Below, piece by piece: positions 46,085-55,639 of a DNA stretch of 64,000 bases. How positions within the stretch are numbered: the first letter of the stretch is position 1; every line of letters begins with the position of its first letter. Both the position numbers and the translations under genes were made by a program. The notes beneath the pieces were generated by a model. That model had not been told where the DNA came from and ran no database searches. It saw only the letters and a program-made list of their open reading frames with translations. The stretch comes from Balaenoptera acutorostrata (Eukaryota > Chordata > Mammalia > Artiodactyla > Balaenopteridae): positions 65,720,128 to 65,784,127 of the forward strand of contig NC_080067.1 in NCBI RefSeq assembly GCF_949987535.1. The letters are read 5' to 3'.

Positions 46085-46230
46085 ATTAAGATGACCTAGA
46101 TGGGTGGGATGGGGGGAGGGGTGGGAGGGAGGTCCAAGAGTATATGTATACATATAACTGATTCACTTCGTTGTACAGCAGAAACTAGCACAACATTGTA
46201 AAGCAACTATACTCCAATAATTTTAAAAAG
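46085..46230 (+). mobile_element. Cetartiodactyl L1 3' UTR end, 5'-truncated
   Basis: G-rich start 'GGGTGGGATGGGGGGAGGGG', then 'ATAACTGATTCACTTCGTTG' near 46156, 'CAGCAGAAACTAGCACAACA' near 46177 and 'AAGCAACTATACTCCAATAA' near 46201. It lacks part of the block between the G-rich segment and the end that the copy at 10.4 kb has. Confidence 0.85.
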
Positions 46231-46926
46231 ATAGGTATTAACACTTACTATAAATTTTTAACTTATTACTACATTCTTATTTCTCACTATTACAGATGAT
46301 GGTTTTAATACAGTATTTGTGAGAATGGTAAAGGAAGTGGTAGGGAGGGCAGAAAACCTGGGTGTAGAGTAGAAGAATTATAAGGAGGGACGCTGTTGCT
46401 TATCTACAAGATTAACATTTAAACATGCCCTGAACACCGTTTAGTGCGAATTTAGGCTGAATCCTACTGTCTATGTGGGAACCATTTTTGCTCTACAGTT
46501 TCATAAAAAAATAAAAAATTGCATTTTATTAGCACTTTGTAAATTTAAGTACACCAGGGGAAACTGTCTTATTTAGCATTACTTAGTCACCTGAAAGGCA
46601 CAATGTTAGAAACTAATATTTTTACAGAAGGCTGGCATTAATGATCGGTTATACTTCCCTTAAGAGCTTAATAATCTTTGATGAATAAAAAAATTTCTCT
46701 TCTGAAGAGGAAATAAGAAAACATTTTAGAAGATAAACAGCAGTTGACAGAGGGCTCTTTCCCTCTCTAGTAACCTGAAATGACCATCATAACCACTGAT
46801 TAATATCTATACAAGTATCTGTCACAGAAGAGTTCCAGGTATGATACAGATTTGCTATGTTCAAAGAAAACAAAAATTTCCTGCCAGTGGTACACAAACC
46901 AGGTTTCTCATATAAGGTTGACAAAC
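46231..46926. other. Unassigned AT-rich DNA
   Basis: No gene or repeat recognised. Confidence 0.35.
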
Positions 46927-46948
46927 GCTGAAGTAAAAAACATGAAGT

Positions 46949-47197
46949 AAAAAAAATGTTGTGGGGAAGGGAAGGGTTGGGAGTTTGGGATTAGCAGTTG
47001 CAAGCTAGTATATATAGAATGGATAAACAACAAGGTCCTGCTCTATAGCACAGGGAACAATATTCAATAGCTTGTGATCAACCATAATGGAAAAGAATAT
47101 GAAAAAATATGTATATGTATAACTGAATCACTTTGCTGTACAACAGAAATTAACACACTGTAAATCAACTATACTTCAATAAAAATTTTTTTTTAAT
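46949..47197 (+). mobile_element. L1 3' UTR end with long diverged target duplication
   Basis: 'AGAATGGATAAACAACAAGG' near 47016, 'CTGCTCTATAGCACAGGGAA' near 47039, 'AACTGAATCACTTTGCTGTA' near 47121, 'CTATACTTCAATAAAAA' near 47169. The 22-bp flanks 46927-46948 and 47198-47219 agree at 17 of 22 positions (both contain AAGT, AAAAAC, TGAA), with differences that are mostly transitions, consistent with an old target-site duplication. This is a different L1 subfamily from the ones at 10.4 and 46.1 kb. Confidence 0.85.
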
Positions 47198-47219
47198 GCC
47201 AAAGTGAAAAACGTGAACT

Positions 47220-47869
47220 TTGGAAAGGAGGCTTATATCTTATTTAATTTTAATGTTAAAAAATGGAGAGAAACATTCGTTTTGAGTATAATATAATGCA
47301 CATGTTTCCTTTTTGGTTACCTGTTGTGGCCACTAATTAAAATTTTTTTATATTTTACAAAAGTTCTCTGGCTGACTTCCTTTAAAACTTTCCCGGAAAG
47401 GTCTTTCGGTTTTGTTTTTGGTTTTTGTTATGTTCTGTTTTTTACGATTCCAACACACTTACAGATAGCTGTAATGTACTCTTTCTTAAACCATAAGCTT
47501 AGGGACAATAAAAGTGATGTATTCTGTCCAGTCGCGGAGATGATAGTATCCTGTGCCTGGGCAGCAGTAATAATCAGATGTTCAAATCGTGTGTTTGGGA
47601 GTAATATAATCAAAAGTGATTCCCTGTGGAAATCGGTGCTCTCTGAAGGGGTAACGGAGCTTTGCAGCGATGGGGCACTCTTCGCATTTCTTATCTTAAG
47701 CATTAGTCATTTTATTATTTTCATAAGGCGTTGTAGCTATAGAAGATGTTGTTAAAGCCCTGAGCAATGGATAGAGAAATCTTTTTGCTTTCAGTTGTTC
47801 TTAGAAACACTTCTTGCACTGCCCTTCCAGGCCATCGCCTTGCACCCCGACCTCCATCACACGGACGCA
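47220..47869. other. CpG-retaining unique block with a 143-codon open frame
   Basis: No repeat recognised. I count 11 CpGs by eye between 47394 and 47733 in AT-rich DNA, a high number for methylated mammalian intergenic sequence. A plus-strand frame (47324-47755, 143 codons) and a minus-strand one (47703-47428, 91 codons) are open, but their conceptual peptides match no family I know, and frames of this length are expected several times in 64 kb. The block looks more like a conserved regulatory element than an exon. Confidence 0.35.
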
Positions 47870-47928
47870 GACACACACATACACACACACTCTCTGTCTC
47901 TCCGTCTCTCTCTCGCTCTCTCTCTCTA
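47870..47928 (+). repeat. Compound (AC)n(TC)n microsatellite
   Basis: (AC)n with one AT interruption (47870-47890) passes into (CT)n with CCGT/CGCT interruptions up to 47928. Confidence 0.95.
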
Positions 47929-48074
47929 GCACTGGTGCCTCCCTAGTCTGGCCTACGCTGCCTGGGGGGTTTTGGGGGCAGCTGTGATATCCTGAAGGAT
48001 GTGTGAAATTGAAGACAAATATTTTTACTAGGAGTTTACAGCCTTAACAAAGTAAACTGCAAGCCCTCCAGGTG

Positions 48075-48300
48075 TCCTAGATGGTAAGAACAAAGGCCTG
48101 TGGTGTAGCAAAACGAGACCTGGATTTTGAATTAGAAGGAGCTGCATTTCTATTCCTGCTCCAAGTTCATGGGCTGGGTGAACTTGGGCAATCACTTTCT
48201 CTCTCAGAGTCTAGGTTTCATCATGAATCAAATGGGGGAGCAGACCGGATTATCTCTAAAAGCATTTATCCAGCTCTAGGAGTCTATGATTCTAACGTTT
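48075..48300 (+). mobile_element. MIR3-like SINE relic
   Basis: 'GAACTTGGGCAATCACTTTC' near 48180 and 'GGATTATCTCTAAAAGCATT', 'TCCAGCTCTAGGAGTCTATG' near 48270 match the MIR3 end. Confidence 0.65.
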
Positions 48301-48695
48301 GCATTACCTTTTATATTTTATTAGTTACTTTCCCATAATTAAAAAAAATCTTAAATGCCTAGAAACCAAAGAATGAAATTACATTTGTCATAATTGCGTT
48401 GGGTGATTTTTTTTCCTCCTTATATTTAAAAATTAAACATTGCCTTTAAAAACAAACAAAAATAAGACAGAAGTTGCCTTTAGATATCTCTTTTCAAGAA
48501 GCCAAAAGATGATGGTGTTATTTTGGTGCTGCTTCAGAATTCTTATTTCCTTATTACTCTAAGATAATTTATTTTTCAAATATTCAAAAAAGTCATCTTA
48601 AACCATAGAGGTTTTATATATGAATCATTATTAATTATGAAATTTTGTATCATGCACTTTAGTTTACAAAACCTGCAGTTTACATGCAGGATCAC
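48301..48695. other. Unassigned AT-rich DNA
   Basis: No gene or repeat recognised. Confidence 0.35.
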
Positions 48696-48699
48696 ACTG

Positions 48700-48860
48700 C
48701 CTCACCTAGCACTGACCCCGCTCTATTAGAATGACGAGGGAGGTACTAACCTCTCCAACTGACTCGTGGGGAAGTAAGGCTCAGAGAGGTTGTGACTTGG
48801 CTGAGGCGGCAGAGACCCCCAGAGCCAGGACCTGAAGCTGACACCTCCTAGTGCGGGGTC
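48700..48860 (-). mobile_element. MIR-family SINE relic
   Basis: 'GTAAGGCTCAGAGAGGTTGT' near 48774 and 'CAGAGCCAGGACCTGAAGCT' near 48820 follow antisense MIR. Confidence 0.6.
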
Positions 48861-49195
48861 TCAGGTAAATGTTCATGTGATGAAACTAAAATTATTTACT
48901 ATATACATCAAGTGACATTTCACCTGGATCAAGTCAAGAAGTTTATTTCATTTCTCATTTGAAGTTGAGATTCCTTGAATCTATAAAATGGCTCAACAAC
49001 TGGCCAGGGTTCACTTTGAAAGACTGGTATATAAATTCAAAGATTGGGAATGTCCTTTGATGAACAGTATAGAATCCAAGAAATAATTCATAGGGAAAAA
49101 AAGGAAAAAGAATAAAGCACATTTCTTCAGAATTTTGGAGCCATTATCTCCTGATTGAAGAATCTGGATGCCGGGTGTGATGGGGGAATGAACTT
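48861..49195. other. Unassigned DNA
   Basis: No gene or repeat recognised. Confidence 0.35.
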
Positions 49196-49199
49196 GGAC

Positions 49200-49440
49200 G
49201 TTATTGCTGTTCAGGTCTGGGTTGAAATCCTGGCTCTGCCTCTTCCCGCCTTTTGTACATTTGGTGATTCATCCCTCGGAGGCTCTGTTAAGTCATATAA
49301 TAAAGTGGAACTAGTATGAATATTTAACTTGCAAGCTTGTTTGTAAGCATTAGAAATAATTATATAAAGCACCTGTTGTATAGTGCTTCACAAAATAAGT
49401 ACTTCATAAACCATGGCTACTGTTACTAGGGTTCATTTCC
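49200..49440 (+). mobile_element. MIR-family SINE relic
   Basis: 'GGGTTGAAATCCTGGCTCTG' near 49219 and 'ATATAAAGCACCTGTTGTAT' near 49362 with 'AAATAAGTACTTCATAAACC' follow MIR. Confidence 0.75.
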
Positions 49441-49524
49441 TTTCAAATTGTTGTTGGGTCTATTTTATGATACATTATACTGTTTGATGTAAGAAATCTA
49501 ATGTAAGTATGGGGGGGATCTATC

Positions 49525-49585
49525 AAGGGGAGGGCAGTTGAACTAGATAATCTACGAGACCCCTTGCAACTCTGAGTTCCTGTTA
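49525..49585 (+). mobile_element. Short MIR3-like fragment
   Basis: 'GAACTAGATAATCTACGAGA' near 49540 and 'CCTTGCAACTCTGAGTTCCT' are the 3' hallmark of MIR3. Confidence 0.5.
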
Positions 49586-50029
49586 TTATAATTTATATTT
49601 TCCAAGGTGTTCTACCTATTAGAGATCCTGATTATGGTAGTGAAATAGATACTATTGTCTTCGTACATGGGATCTCTTATCTGAATATATATATACATGC
49701 TGCAAACATTTTTCAAAATGGAACCTGCCAACATGCATAAAGAAAAATGCTGTTCACCTAAAAGAGTGTCAGAAGGGGATCCACACTGATACCAGTGGTA
49801 ATACTAGTAATAATAGCAACAATCATTTCTAAAGCATCTACTGTATTTCAGGCATTGTAAGTCACCATGTGGAAACTTGGCTGTATCCTCAGGACACTGG
49901 AGTTCATGGCCTGTGCTGGTGCCAGGGATGGGTAAGGTGTACTGTGCACTCTTGTCTGTGCAGCTGAAATGCCCGTGAAAGGCTGCAAAACTTTTCTAAG
50001 CGGCAAGAATGTCATGGAAAATATGTTGC

Positions 50030-50180
50030 GATTGGCATCATAGGACCAGACTCTATCTTTCATTAGATCTGGGTGACTTTGTACAAGTCATAATCTTTCT
50101 AGGCCTCAGTGTCCTCAACTATTAAAAAAAAAAAAAAAAAAGCTGAAATAATCTCCTTCCAAGTCTAGCATTCTATGCCT
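50030..50180 (+). mobile_element. MIR3-like SINE relic with a poly-A stretch
   Basis: 'GATCTGGGTGACTTTGTACA' near 50067, 'CTAGGCCTCAGTGTCCTCAA' near 50099, then 18 A's, then 'AATAATCTCCTTCCAAGTCT' near 50146. Confidence 0.65.
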
Positions 50181-50379
50181 GGATGTGATATTCGGTTAGT
50201 TTTTACAATTTGCCTGAACCCTTTGTGCTCTTGTAAGTGTACATAGTCCTATAGGTGTATGTCATTCATTAATTCTTTTTCTTTTTGCCTCCTTAAACAA
50301 CATTAATATCTATTGTTCAGCCTGAACAAGCTGGAACATGAGTATCTGAATTGACTCACATATATGTTTCCTAATTAAG

Positions 50380-50640
50380 TTTTAATTATTAAAATTTAGT
50401 TGCAGAATCAATTGTGTCCATCTTCGGATGTTTAAATAGTATTAGAAAATGAAAGCTTTCTACCAAGGAGTGACACTGGAACAAGTTCTTTTTGTCAGCT
50501 GTGCATTAATTTATTATCACACACATTAATTTGTTATTATCCTATTAGCCAACATTGTAGCTTTCGCAAGTTTCAGAGTGAACGGACCCACAGGAATGTC
50601 AGTGAAGTGAGTGTCAGAGATCCAATTACTATATAGTTAA
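50380..50640. other. Candidate conserved non-coding block with homeodomain-like repeats
   Basis: Repeat-free and AT-rich. GCATTAATTTATTATCA (about 50504) is followed by ACATTAATTTGTTATTA (about 50524), an imperfect direct repeat of an ATTAATTT core that homeodomain proteins commonly bind. Single CpGs survive (TTCGGAT, TTTCGCAAG). No gene call. Confidence 0.3.
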
Positions 50641-51186
50641 GATGTCTACATGAGATTTTGAACTCTTGACTCGGTCTTTTTCCTTCTCCCTAAACGGCTC
50701 CTAAGGAGAGTGACATATTAAGGAAAAATCCAGATATTAGATTGATACAAAAAAGGTGGAAAAAACATACCATGCATGGGGGTAAAAAAAAAAAGTCTCT
50801 ACAAATGTGTCAGACATAAAAGAAAGTGAAGGAAAGTTAAAAATTACCATAGGGCAGGCAGGACACCTGCTAAAGAACCTGCTGCTGCCAGTCACAGCTG
50901 GAAAGAAAAATGAAAGAGATGCAAACAACTGTCCTGGAAGCATGAAATCATTCTTTTGTCTTTTTTTTTCTTATGAACAATTACAGTATGCAAAACTTAA
51001 GGGGGATCCAAAGTATTGGGATGAAAATTTCAGCAGGCTCTGCATATAAATAGCAGAGGCATGGAAGTGTGCCTCTTTGAAAACAGGCCGTGTTTGGGAG
51101 CTCCCAGTGCATTGAAGAGAGTGGTAATTAATGCATAGTGAATGACTTTGAATGAAGGATGAATAGGGGGCATAACAATAGGTAGG
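50641..51186. other. Unassigned single-copy DNA
   Basis: Short frames on both strands (68 and 80 codons). 'GTGGTAATTAATGCATAG' near 51122 is another ATTA-type cluster. No repeat recognised. Confidence 0.35.
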
Positions 51187-51282
51187 TTTTCTCTTTCTTT
51201 CTTTTTTTTTCTTTTTCTTTCTTTTCTTCTTCTTCTTCTTTCCTTTTCTTTTTTCTTTTTCTTTTTCTTCCTTTTTTTTTTT
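51187..51282 (+). repeat. 96-nt pure pyrimidine tract
   Basis: Only T and C occur for 96 bases (runs such as TTCTTTCTTTC and TTCTTCTTCTTC), followed immediately by AG at 51283-51284. The tract can form triplex (H-DNA) structures, and its polypyrimidine-AG layout mimics a strong 3' splice site, though no convincing exon follows. It may also be the degenerate antisense tail of a lost retroposon. Confidence 0.95.
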
Positions 51283-51640
51283 AGGTTAAAGCATTGAAGA
51301 AAGAAAGCTGTTAAAAGATGGCTACTGTGAGGCTACAACTTCAATGTCTGTCTTGTGTGGCTTTCCTTTCGAGGCTGTGGTGGGAGTTTGTTTTGTATTG
51401 CTCTCCAATCACAGTGCAGTTAATTTGCACCAATTTCATTTTTGTGCGTTCTCCTCAATGTTTTCCTTTCTGCTGGATTTTTTTTTAAAATATTATTTTG
51501 GCAGGGCTTGGTCCTTTGATGATCCTTTTGAGCAAATGGTTTGCCCAAAGTTCAGATGGCGCTGGCTCCGTCTTCTTTTTCATTTACAACATCAAGAGGA
51601 TTACAGAGAATAACTTTGTTGCCCAACATCAATGATATAT
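51283..51640. other. Unique block downstream of the pyrimidine tract
   Basis: No repeat recognised. An 89-codon frame (51344-51613) is mostly hydrophobic/aromatic and matches no family known to me. 'CAGTTAATTTGCACC' near 51416 is an ATTA-type motif. Confidence 0.3.
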
Positions 51641-52765
51641 CTTCAGGCTACTAGAAAGGTAGTTCTCAGAAAGTGTGTCTTCTAATAGTTTAGAACCTCC
51701 ACAGGCTTCAGATAAAACAAGTATTAAATACAGAAAGCTCACAAGGATACCAAGGAAGGTTAAACTCACGCAACCTCCTTCATCTCAAACACCTGAAATA
51801 CATCGGTTTTTTTTTTTTTTTTGACTGTCGAAGTGTGATCATGGTGAAGACAGCAGTAAGATCTTATATAACAGAAGACAGAAAAAGGCAGAGAAGGAGT
51901 CACGTGGAGATGCACACACATATTAGCGAGAGAACACAAAACAATCTTGTCAAAGAGCAGGTAATTTATAATGGGTCCAAAGCCAAATATATGTGTCGAT
52001 TCAAAAGAAGATGGTATAAACAGCGTGCTCACAATGTGATTTCTCTCTTAGTGAAAACTTCTGACATAACCCAAAATTTGGTTTCAGGGAAATTTTCAGA
52101 ATTCTCACAGTTTTAACAGTTATGGGTGTGCAGAGGAATTCCCAAGTAGGGCAGACAACTTGAACCTCTCCCCTGGGTTCCAGTCATCATTTCAGCTGTG
52201 GCTGGACATTCGAATGCGGATGACTCACTAGCTCTTTCAAAACCTGTCCTTTCCCCTGCCCCTTCCCGGGGAACTAGCTTCTCTCATCTTCTGTTGGCAA
52301 ATTCTGTGCACAGTTCTAAGGGTCCATGGGAGGGACCGGTATCATGGTGGTGGTAACTAAACATCCCAGAATTTGACCACAGTCTTGATGTCAGGCAATT
52401 GTGTTCTTTTTAATGGAGTCAGTTTTATTGACTGCATAACTAAATGTGATTTTGACTTTACACATTTATGTGGCTCCTCATATAAATAAATTCAAACCCA
52501 GAACAATTTCTTGGTGAGATTATAAAGGATTTTTGACTGGCTTTAAAAATTAGTACATATTTCAAATGCCACTAAAAGCTTTTCTCTGACTTGTCACATT
52601 ACCTGAAATTCCACAATGGAAAATACATTCCCTTCGGTTTGGGGTCCTCAAAGCCCCCATATTAAAGCAACAATCCCTGAGTTGGGAATTTCTGTCATCT
52701 GGGGATGTGACAGTATCTGAGAGAAAATTATTGGGGAACAGAAGATGCAAAGGAGCCAAAGAAAT
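51641..52765. other. Unassigned DNA
   Basis: A run of T at 51805-51822 is the only simple sequence. Frames of 93 and 88 codons on opposite strands overlap without recognisable domains. Confidence 0.35.
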
Positions 52766-52769
52766 TCTG

Positions 52770-53215
52770 GAACATCACTTGGTACCTTCTCCTCATTTCA
52801 TCCTTCCCACTTCATTTCCACTGTTGTCTCCTTAAAACAATCAGTTGCCATCCCTATCCTCAACTATTTCAGTATCTCTAAACAGTTCCCCGAATGCTTT
52901 GTCATCCTCCAATTTACCCTCATGCTGCCACCAAAATAGTCTTACAAGAGCATGGATTCGTTCACTACCCTATTCAGAAACCTTGGGCTTCCTTTTGTCT
53001 ACCCAAGATGTTTCACCTCTAGCTGAGCATTCAAGGACCTCCATAGTCTCCAAAATCTGCCTTACAGGTCTCAGTTTATGCTGCTTCCCCTGCACTTCCA
53101 CTGCACTAGAATATTCGATTGTCTGGACATGATTTTCTTACCCACCTTCATGCCTTTGTTCGTGCTATTTTTGTCACCAAATACCTTCTCTCCTGCCCTA
53201 ACCTCCTAACCACCA
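52770..53215 (+). mobile_element. Possible L2/CR1-like relic
   Basis: CT-rich text resembling the L2 3' coding area ('GCTTCCTTTTGTCTACCC', 'AGGACCTCCATAGTCTCC', 'TTCATGCCTTTGTTCGTGCT' near 53147), strongly diverged. The 95-codon frame at 52845-53132 is within it. Confidence 0.45.
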
Positions 53216-53333
53216 ATAAATGGATGTCAAGTATCCTTCTAATTTAAACATTGTTTAAAACGGTGTTAACCAGCTTTGACTAGGTGCAGGGAAACAGGCA
53301 GTTTCTTGCACTCTGGGGGAGGGGAGATTGTTA

Positions 53334-53413
53334 TTGGGTTGGCCAAAAGATTCGTTTGGGTTTTTCCATAAGATCTTATGGGAAAACCCAAACAAACTTT
53401 TTGGCCAGCCCAA
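53334..53413 (+). mobile_element. 80-bp mariner-type palindromic MITE
   Basis: The element is exactly 80 bp and nearly fully palindromic around ATAAGATCTTAT (53368-53379). Ends are TTGGGTTGGCCA and TGGCCAGCCCAA. The left flank is TA (53332-53333); the right is TG (53414-53415), a one-base decay of the expected TA duplication. The pattern (TA target, short, long inverted repeats) is that of mariner MITEs, analogous to primate MADE1 from Hsmar1; the TTGGGTTGGCCAAAAAGTTCG type is one I know from cow and whale genomes. The whole element would fold into a hairpin if transcribed. Confidence 0.93.
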
Positions 53414-53754
53414 TGTATACTTTTGGAGCAGAGTTCAGTCATCACTATCAAAAGCCTGGAACTTTTATACACTATGTGATACCACCACTATACTTCTAGG
53501 ATTTTCCCTACATATACTTGGCAAGAAGAGCAGTACTGTATCCAGTAGCAGAAAATCTGCAACAATCTTAATGCCCCCAAATGGGGACTTAGTTCAATAA
53601 ATAATACATCCAGAAATGGAATAGTCTTTAGAATTGCAAGTGATTTTACAAACTTATATTTAATAATACAATATTTTTGATAAATTATTGAGTAACAATG
53701 GATTTTTAAATGGTATAGACAATATGATCATTTGCTATATGCATGTCTGATCTT

Positions 53755-53786
53755 CTGTCTGTCTATCTATCTATCTATCTACCTAT
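53755..53786 (+). repeat. (TCTA)n tetranucleotide microsatellite
   Basis: TGTC/TATC units, about seven in a row, with a final ACCTATG; short enough to be stable. Confidence 0.9.
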
Positions 53787-53875
53787 GAAAGAAACTAGAA
53801 AGAAATGCACCTAACTGTACAAAGTATCTATCTCTGGGATTATGAATGGTACTTTTTTCTATTTGTAAAAATATG

Positions 53876-54390
53876 AACATGGCTATCAGGTTATGGAAAG
53901 ACATGGAGGAACGTTAAATGCATATTGTTAAGTGAAAGAAGCCAGTCCGCAAAGGCTACATATGGTATGATTCCAGCCATTGGACAATCTGGAGAAGCCA
54001 AAGCTCTTCAGTCAGTAAGAAGATCAGTGGTTGCCAGGGGCTTGGAAAAAGGGATGGAGGTATGAATAGGTGGAGCACAGGAAATTTTTTAGGGATTGAA
54101 ACTATTCTGTATGACATTATAATGATGGACAATCACACTATACAATTGTCAAAACCCATAGAACTGTACAACACAAAGAGAGAACCTTAATGTAAACTAT
54201 GACCTTTAGCTAATAATAATAAAAATTCTATATTGGTTCATCAATTATAACAAATGTACTTACTAATGCAAGATGTTAATAAAAGGGGAAACTGTATGGG
54301 GGGGGGAGGAAGGAGATATAAGGGGACTCTCTGTACTATCTGTTCAATTTTCTGTAAAGCTAAAACTGCTCCAAACAATAAATTATATTA
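53876..54390 (+). mobile_element. Second old L1 3' end with 3' UTR
   Basis: 'TGGAAAGACATGGAGGAACG' near 53895, 'GATCAGTGGTTGCCAGGGGC' near 54023, 'GATTGAAACTATTCTGTATG' near 54095, 'TGTAAACTATGACCTTTAGC' near 54191, 'GTTCATCAATTATAACAAAT' near 54236, ending 'AAAACTGCTCCAAACAATAA'. It restarts sequence equivalent to part of the preceding L1, so it is a separate insertion or a tandem arrangement. Confidence 0.85.
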
Positions 54391-55110
54391 ATTTTTAAAA
54401 ATGATATATTTTATTACAAAAAGAAAAGCATTCTCAAAATAATTCCTAATGTTCCTCAGAGCTCAACTGAAGTGCCCACTCCTCCTTGAGTTTTCTCTTA
54501 TTTTTTAGGCCATGTGCTGTCTCCATAGCTGATGCCTCTTAAGGCCCCAATAGCCCATGCATGGGCCACTGCAGTGTTGGGAATGGAACTATGCCCTTAT
54601 GCCGAGTACAATGTCTGCCGTACGAAGACTGCCTGGAGACTCCTAGCCACAGGTGCAGACACACACAGGAACATGCAGAGGAAGGCAAAACTGATAAAAA
54701 GTATCTAACAAAATAAGTATGCAATGTACCTCACACATGTTGACTTATTAAGTTTTGAAAATATTAACTCAGCCTTGGAAAAAGCTACTACTCTACTTGT
54801 GTACATTTAACAGTGATTTAGACCATTTGAGGGGAAAAAAAAGTACTCCCATAACTGATCTTTCTCACAGTGTCTCTAGTAGGTGCTATCAGTTGAAAAT
54901 GTTAGTGCTTTAAAGCTTAGATAATCATCAATATCTTACCAAATATACGGTTCTTTCTTATTAGCATGATCTTGCTTTAACCATCACGAATAGTTTTTTC
55001 CTCCCAGTTTTCCCCTACATGTATAATCTGGTGCTTTCAACATGCATAAAAATACTAAAAAATTCATTTAACCTCTTAGAATGCTTTGAAATGTTGCCAT
55101 TTAAGTGACG
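54391..55110. other. Unassigned DNA
   Basis: No gene or repeat recognised. Confidence 0.35.
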
Positions 55111-55122
55111 AAAAAGTCTCAT

Positions 55123-55246
55123 TTTTTTTTTTTTTTGGACGTGCCACGTGGCATGCGGGCTTTTAGTTCCCTGACCAGGGATCGAACCCGTGCCACCTGC
55201 AGTGGAAGCTTGGAGTCATAACCACTGGATTGCCAGGGGTTTCCCC
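55123..55246 (-). mobile_element. Short tRNA-derived SINE (shared whale/ruminant type)
   Basis: Poly-T start, 'AGTTCCCTGACCAGGGATCG' near 55165 with B-box complement GGATCGAACCC, end CAGGGGTTTCCCC. The target-site duplication AAAAGTCTCAT occurs at 55112-55122 and 55247-55257. Confidence 0.93.
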
Positions 55247-55436
55247 AAAAGTCTCATCTTTATTCTTCGTTTAATCTTTGGATTCCAATGGCATTTTGTA
55301 AATACAGTTTGACCAACCCACATCACTTCTAGAATTTATACATGTAAAGCATCTAAATTCTACAGGAGGGAGTAGCAATAGAAAACAGAACAAAGGAAAA
55401 AACTTTCTGTTGTGCTTTTTAGAAAAGAATGTGTAG

Positions 55437-55624
55437 GGGACTTCCCTGGTGGTCCAGGGGTTAAGACTTTGCCTTCCAACGCAGGGGCTGAGGGTTCGAT
55501 CCCTAGTCAGGGAGCTCAGATCCCACATGCCTCAGGACCAAACAACCAAAACATAAAGAAAAGAAGCAATATTGTAACAAATTCAATAAACACTTAAAAA
55601 AAAATGGTCCACGTTAAAAAAAAA
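55437..55624 (+). mobile_element. Short tRNA-derived SINE with A-rich 3' segment
   Basis: Head GGGACTTCCCTGGTGGTCCA, B-box GGTTCGATCCC, then 'CAACCAAAACATAAAGAAAA', 'GCAATATTGTAACAAATTCA' and 'AATGGTCCACGTTAAAAAAA'. The target-site duplication AAAAGAATGT lies at 55423-55432 and 55625-55634. The 3' segment distinguishes it from the copy at 55123. Confidence 0.92.
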
Positions 55625-55639
55625 AAAAGAATGTATGAT

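Larger units (their letters stand above)
53265..53875 (+). mobile_element. Old L1 (L1M) 3' ORF2 segment, holding a MITE
   Basis: Around the MITE the order matches an old L1 ORF2 3' end: 'GGGAAACAGGCAGTTTCTTG' near 53289 before it, 'CTATACTTCTAGGATTTTCC' near 53489, 'CAACAATCTTAATGCCCCCA' near 53560, 'GATAAATTATTGAGTAACAA' and 'CTGGGATTATGAATGGTA' near 53835 after it. A (TCTA)n lies inside. Confidence 0.75.

Noticed and set aside
47324..47755. 143-codon plus-strand frame with membrane-like composition
   Set aside because: Frames this long are expected several times by chance; hydrophobicity follows from T-rich DNA. The block is kept as a possible regulatory element only.
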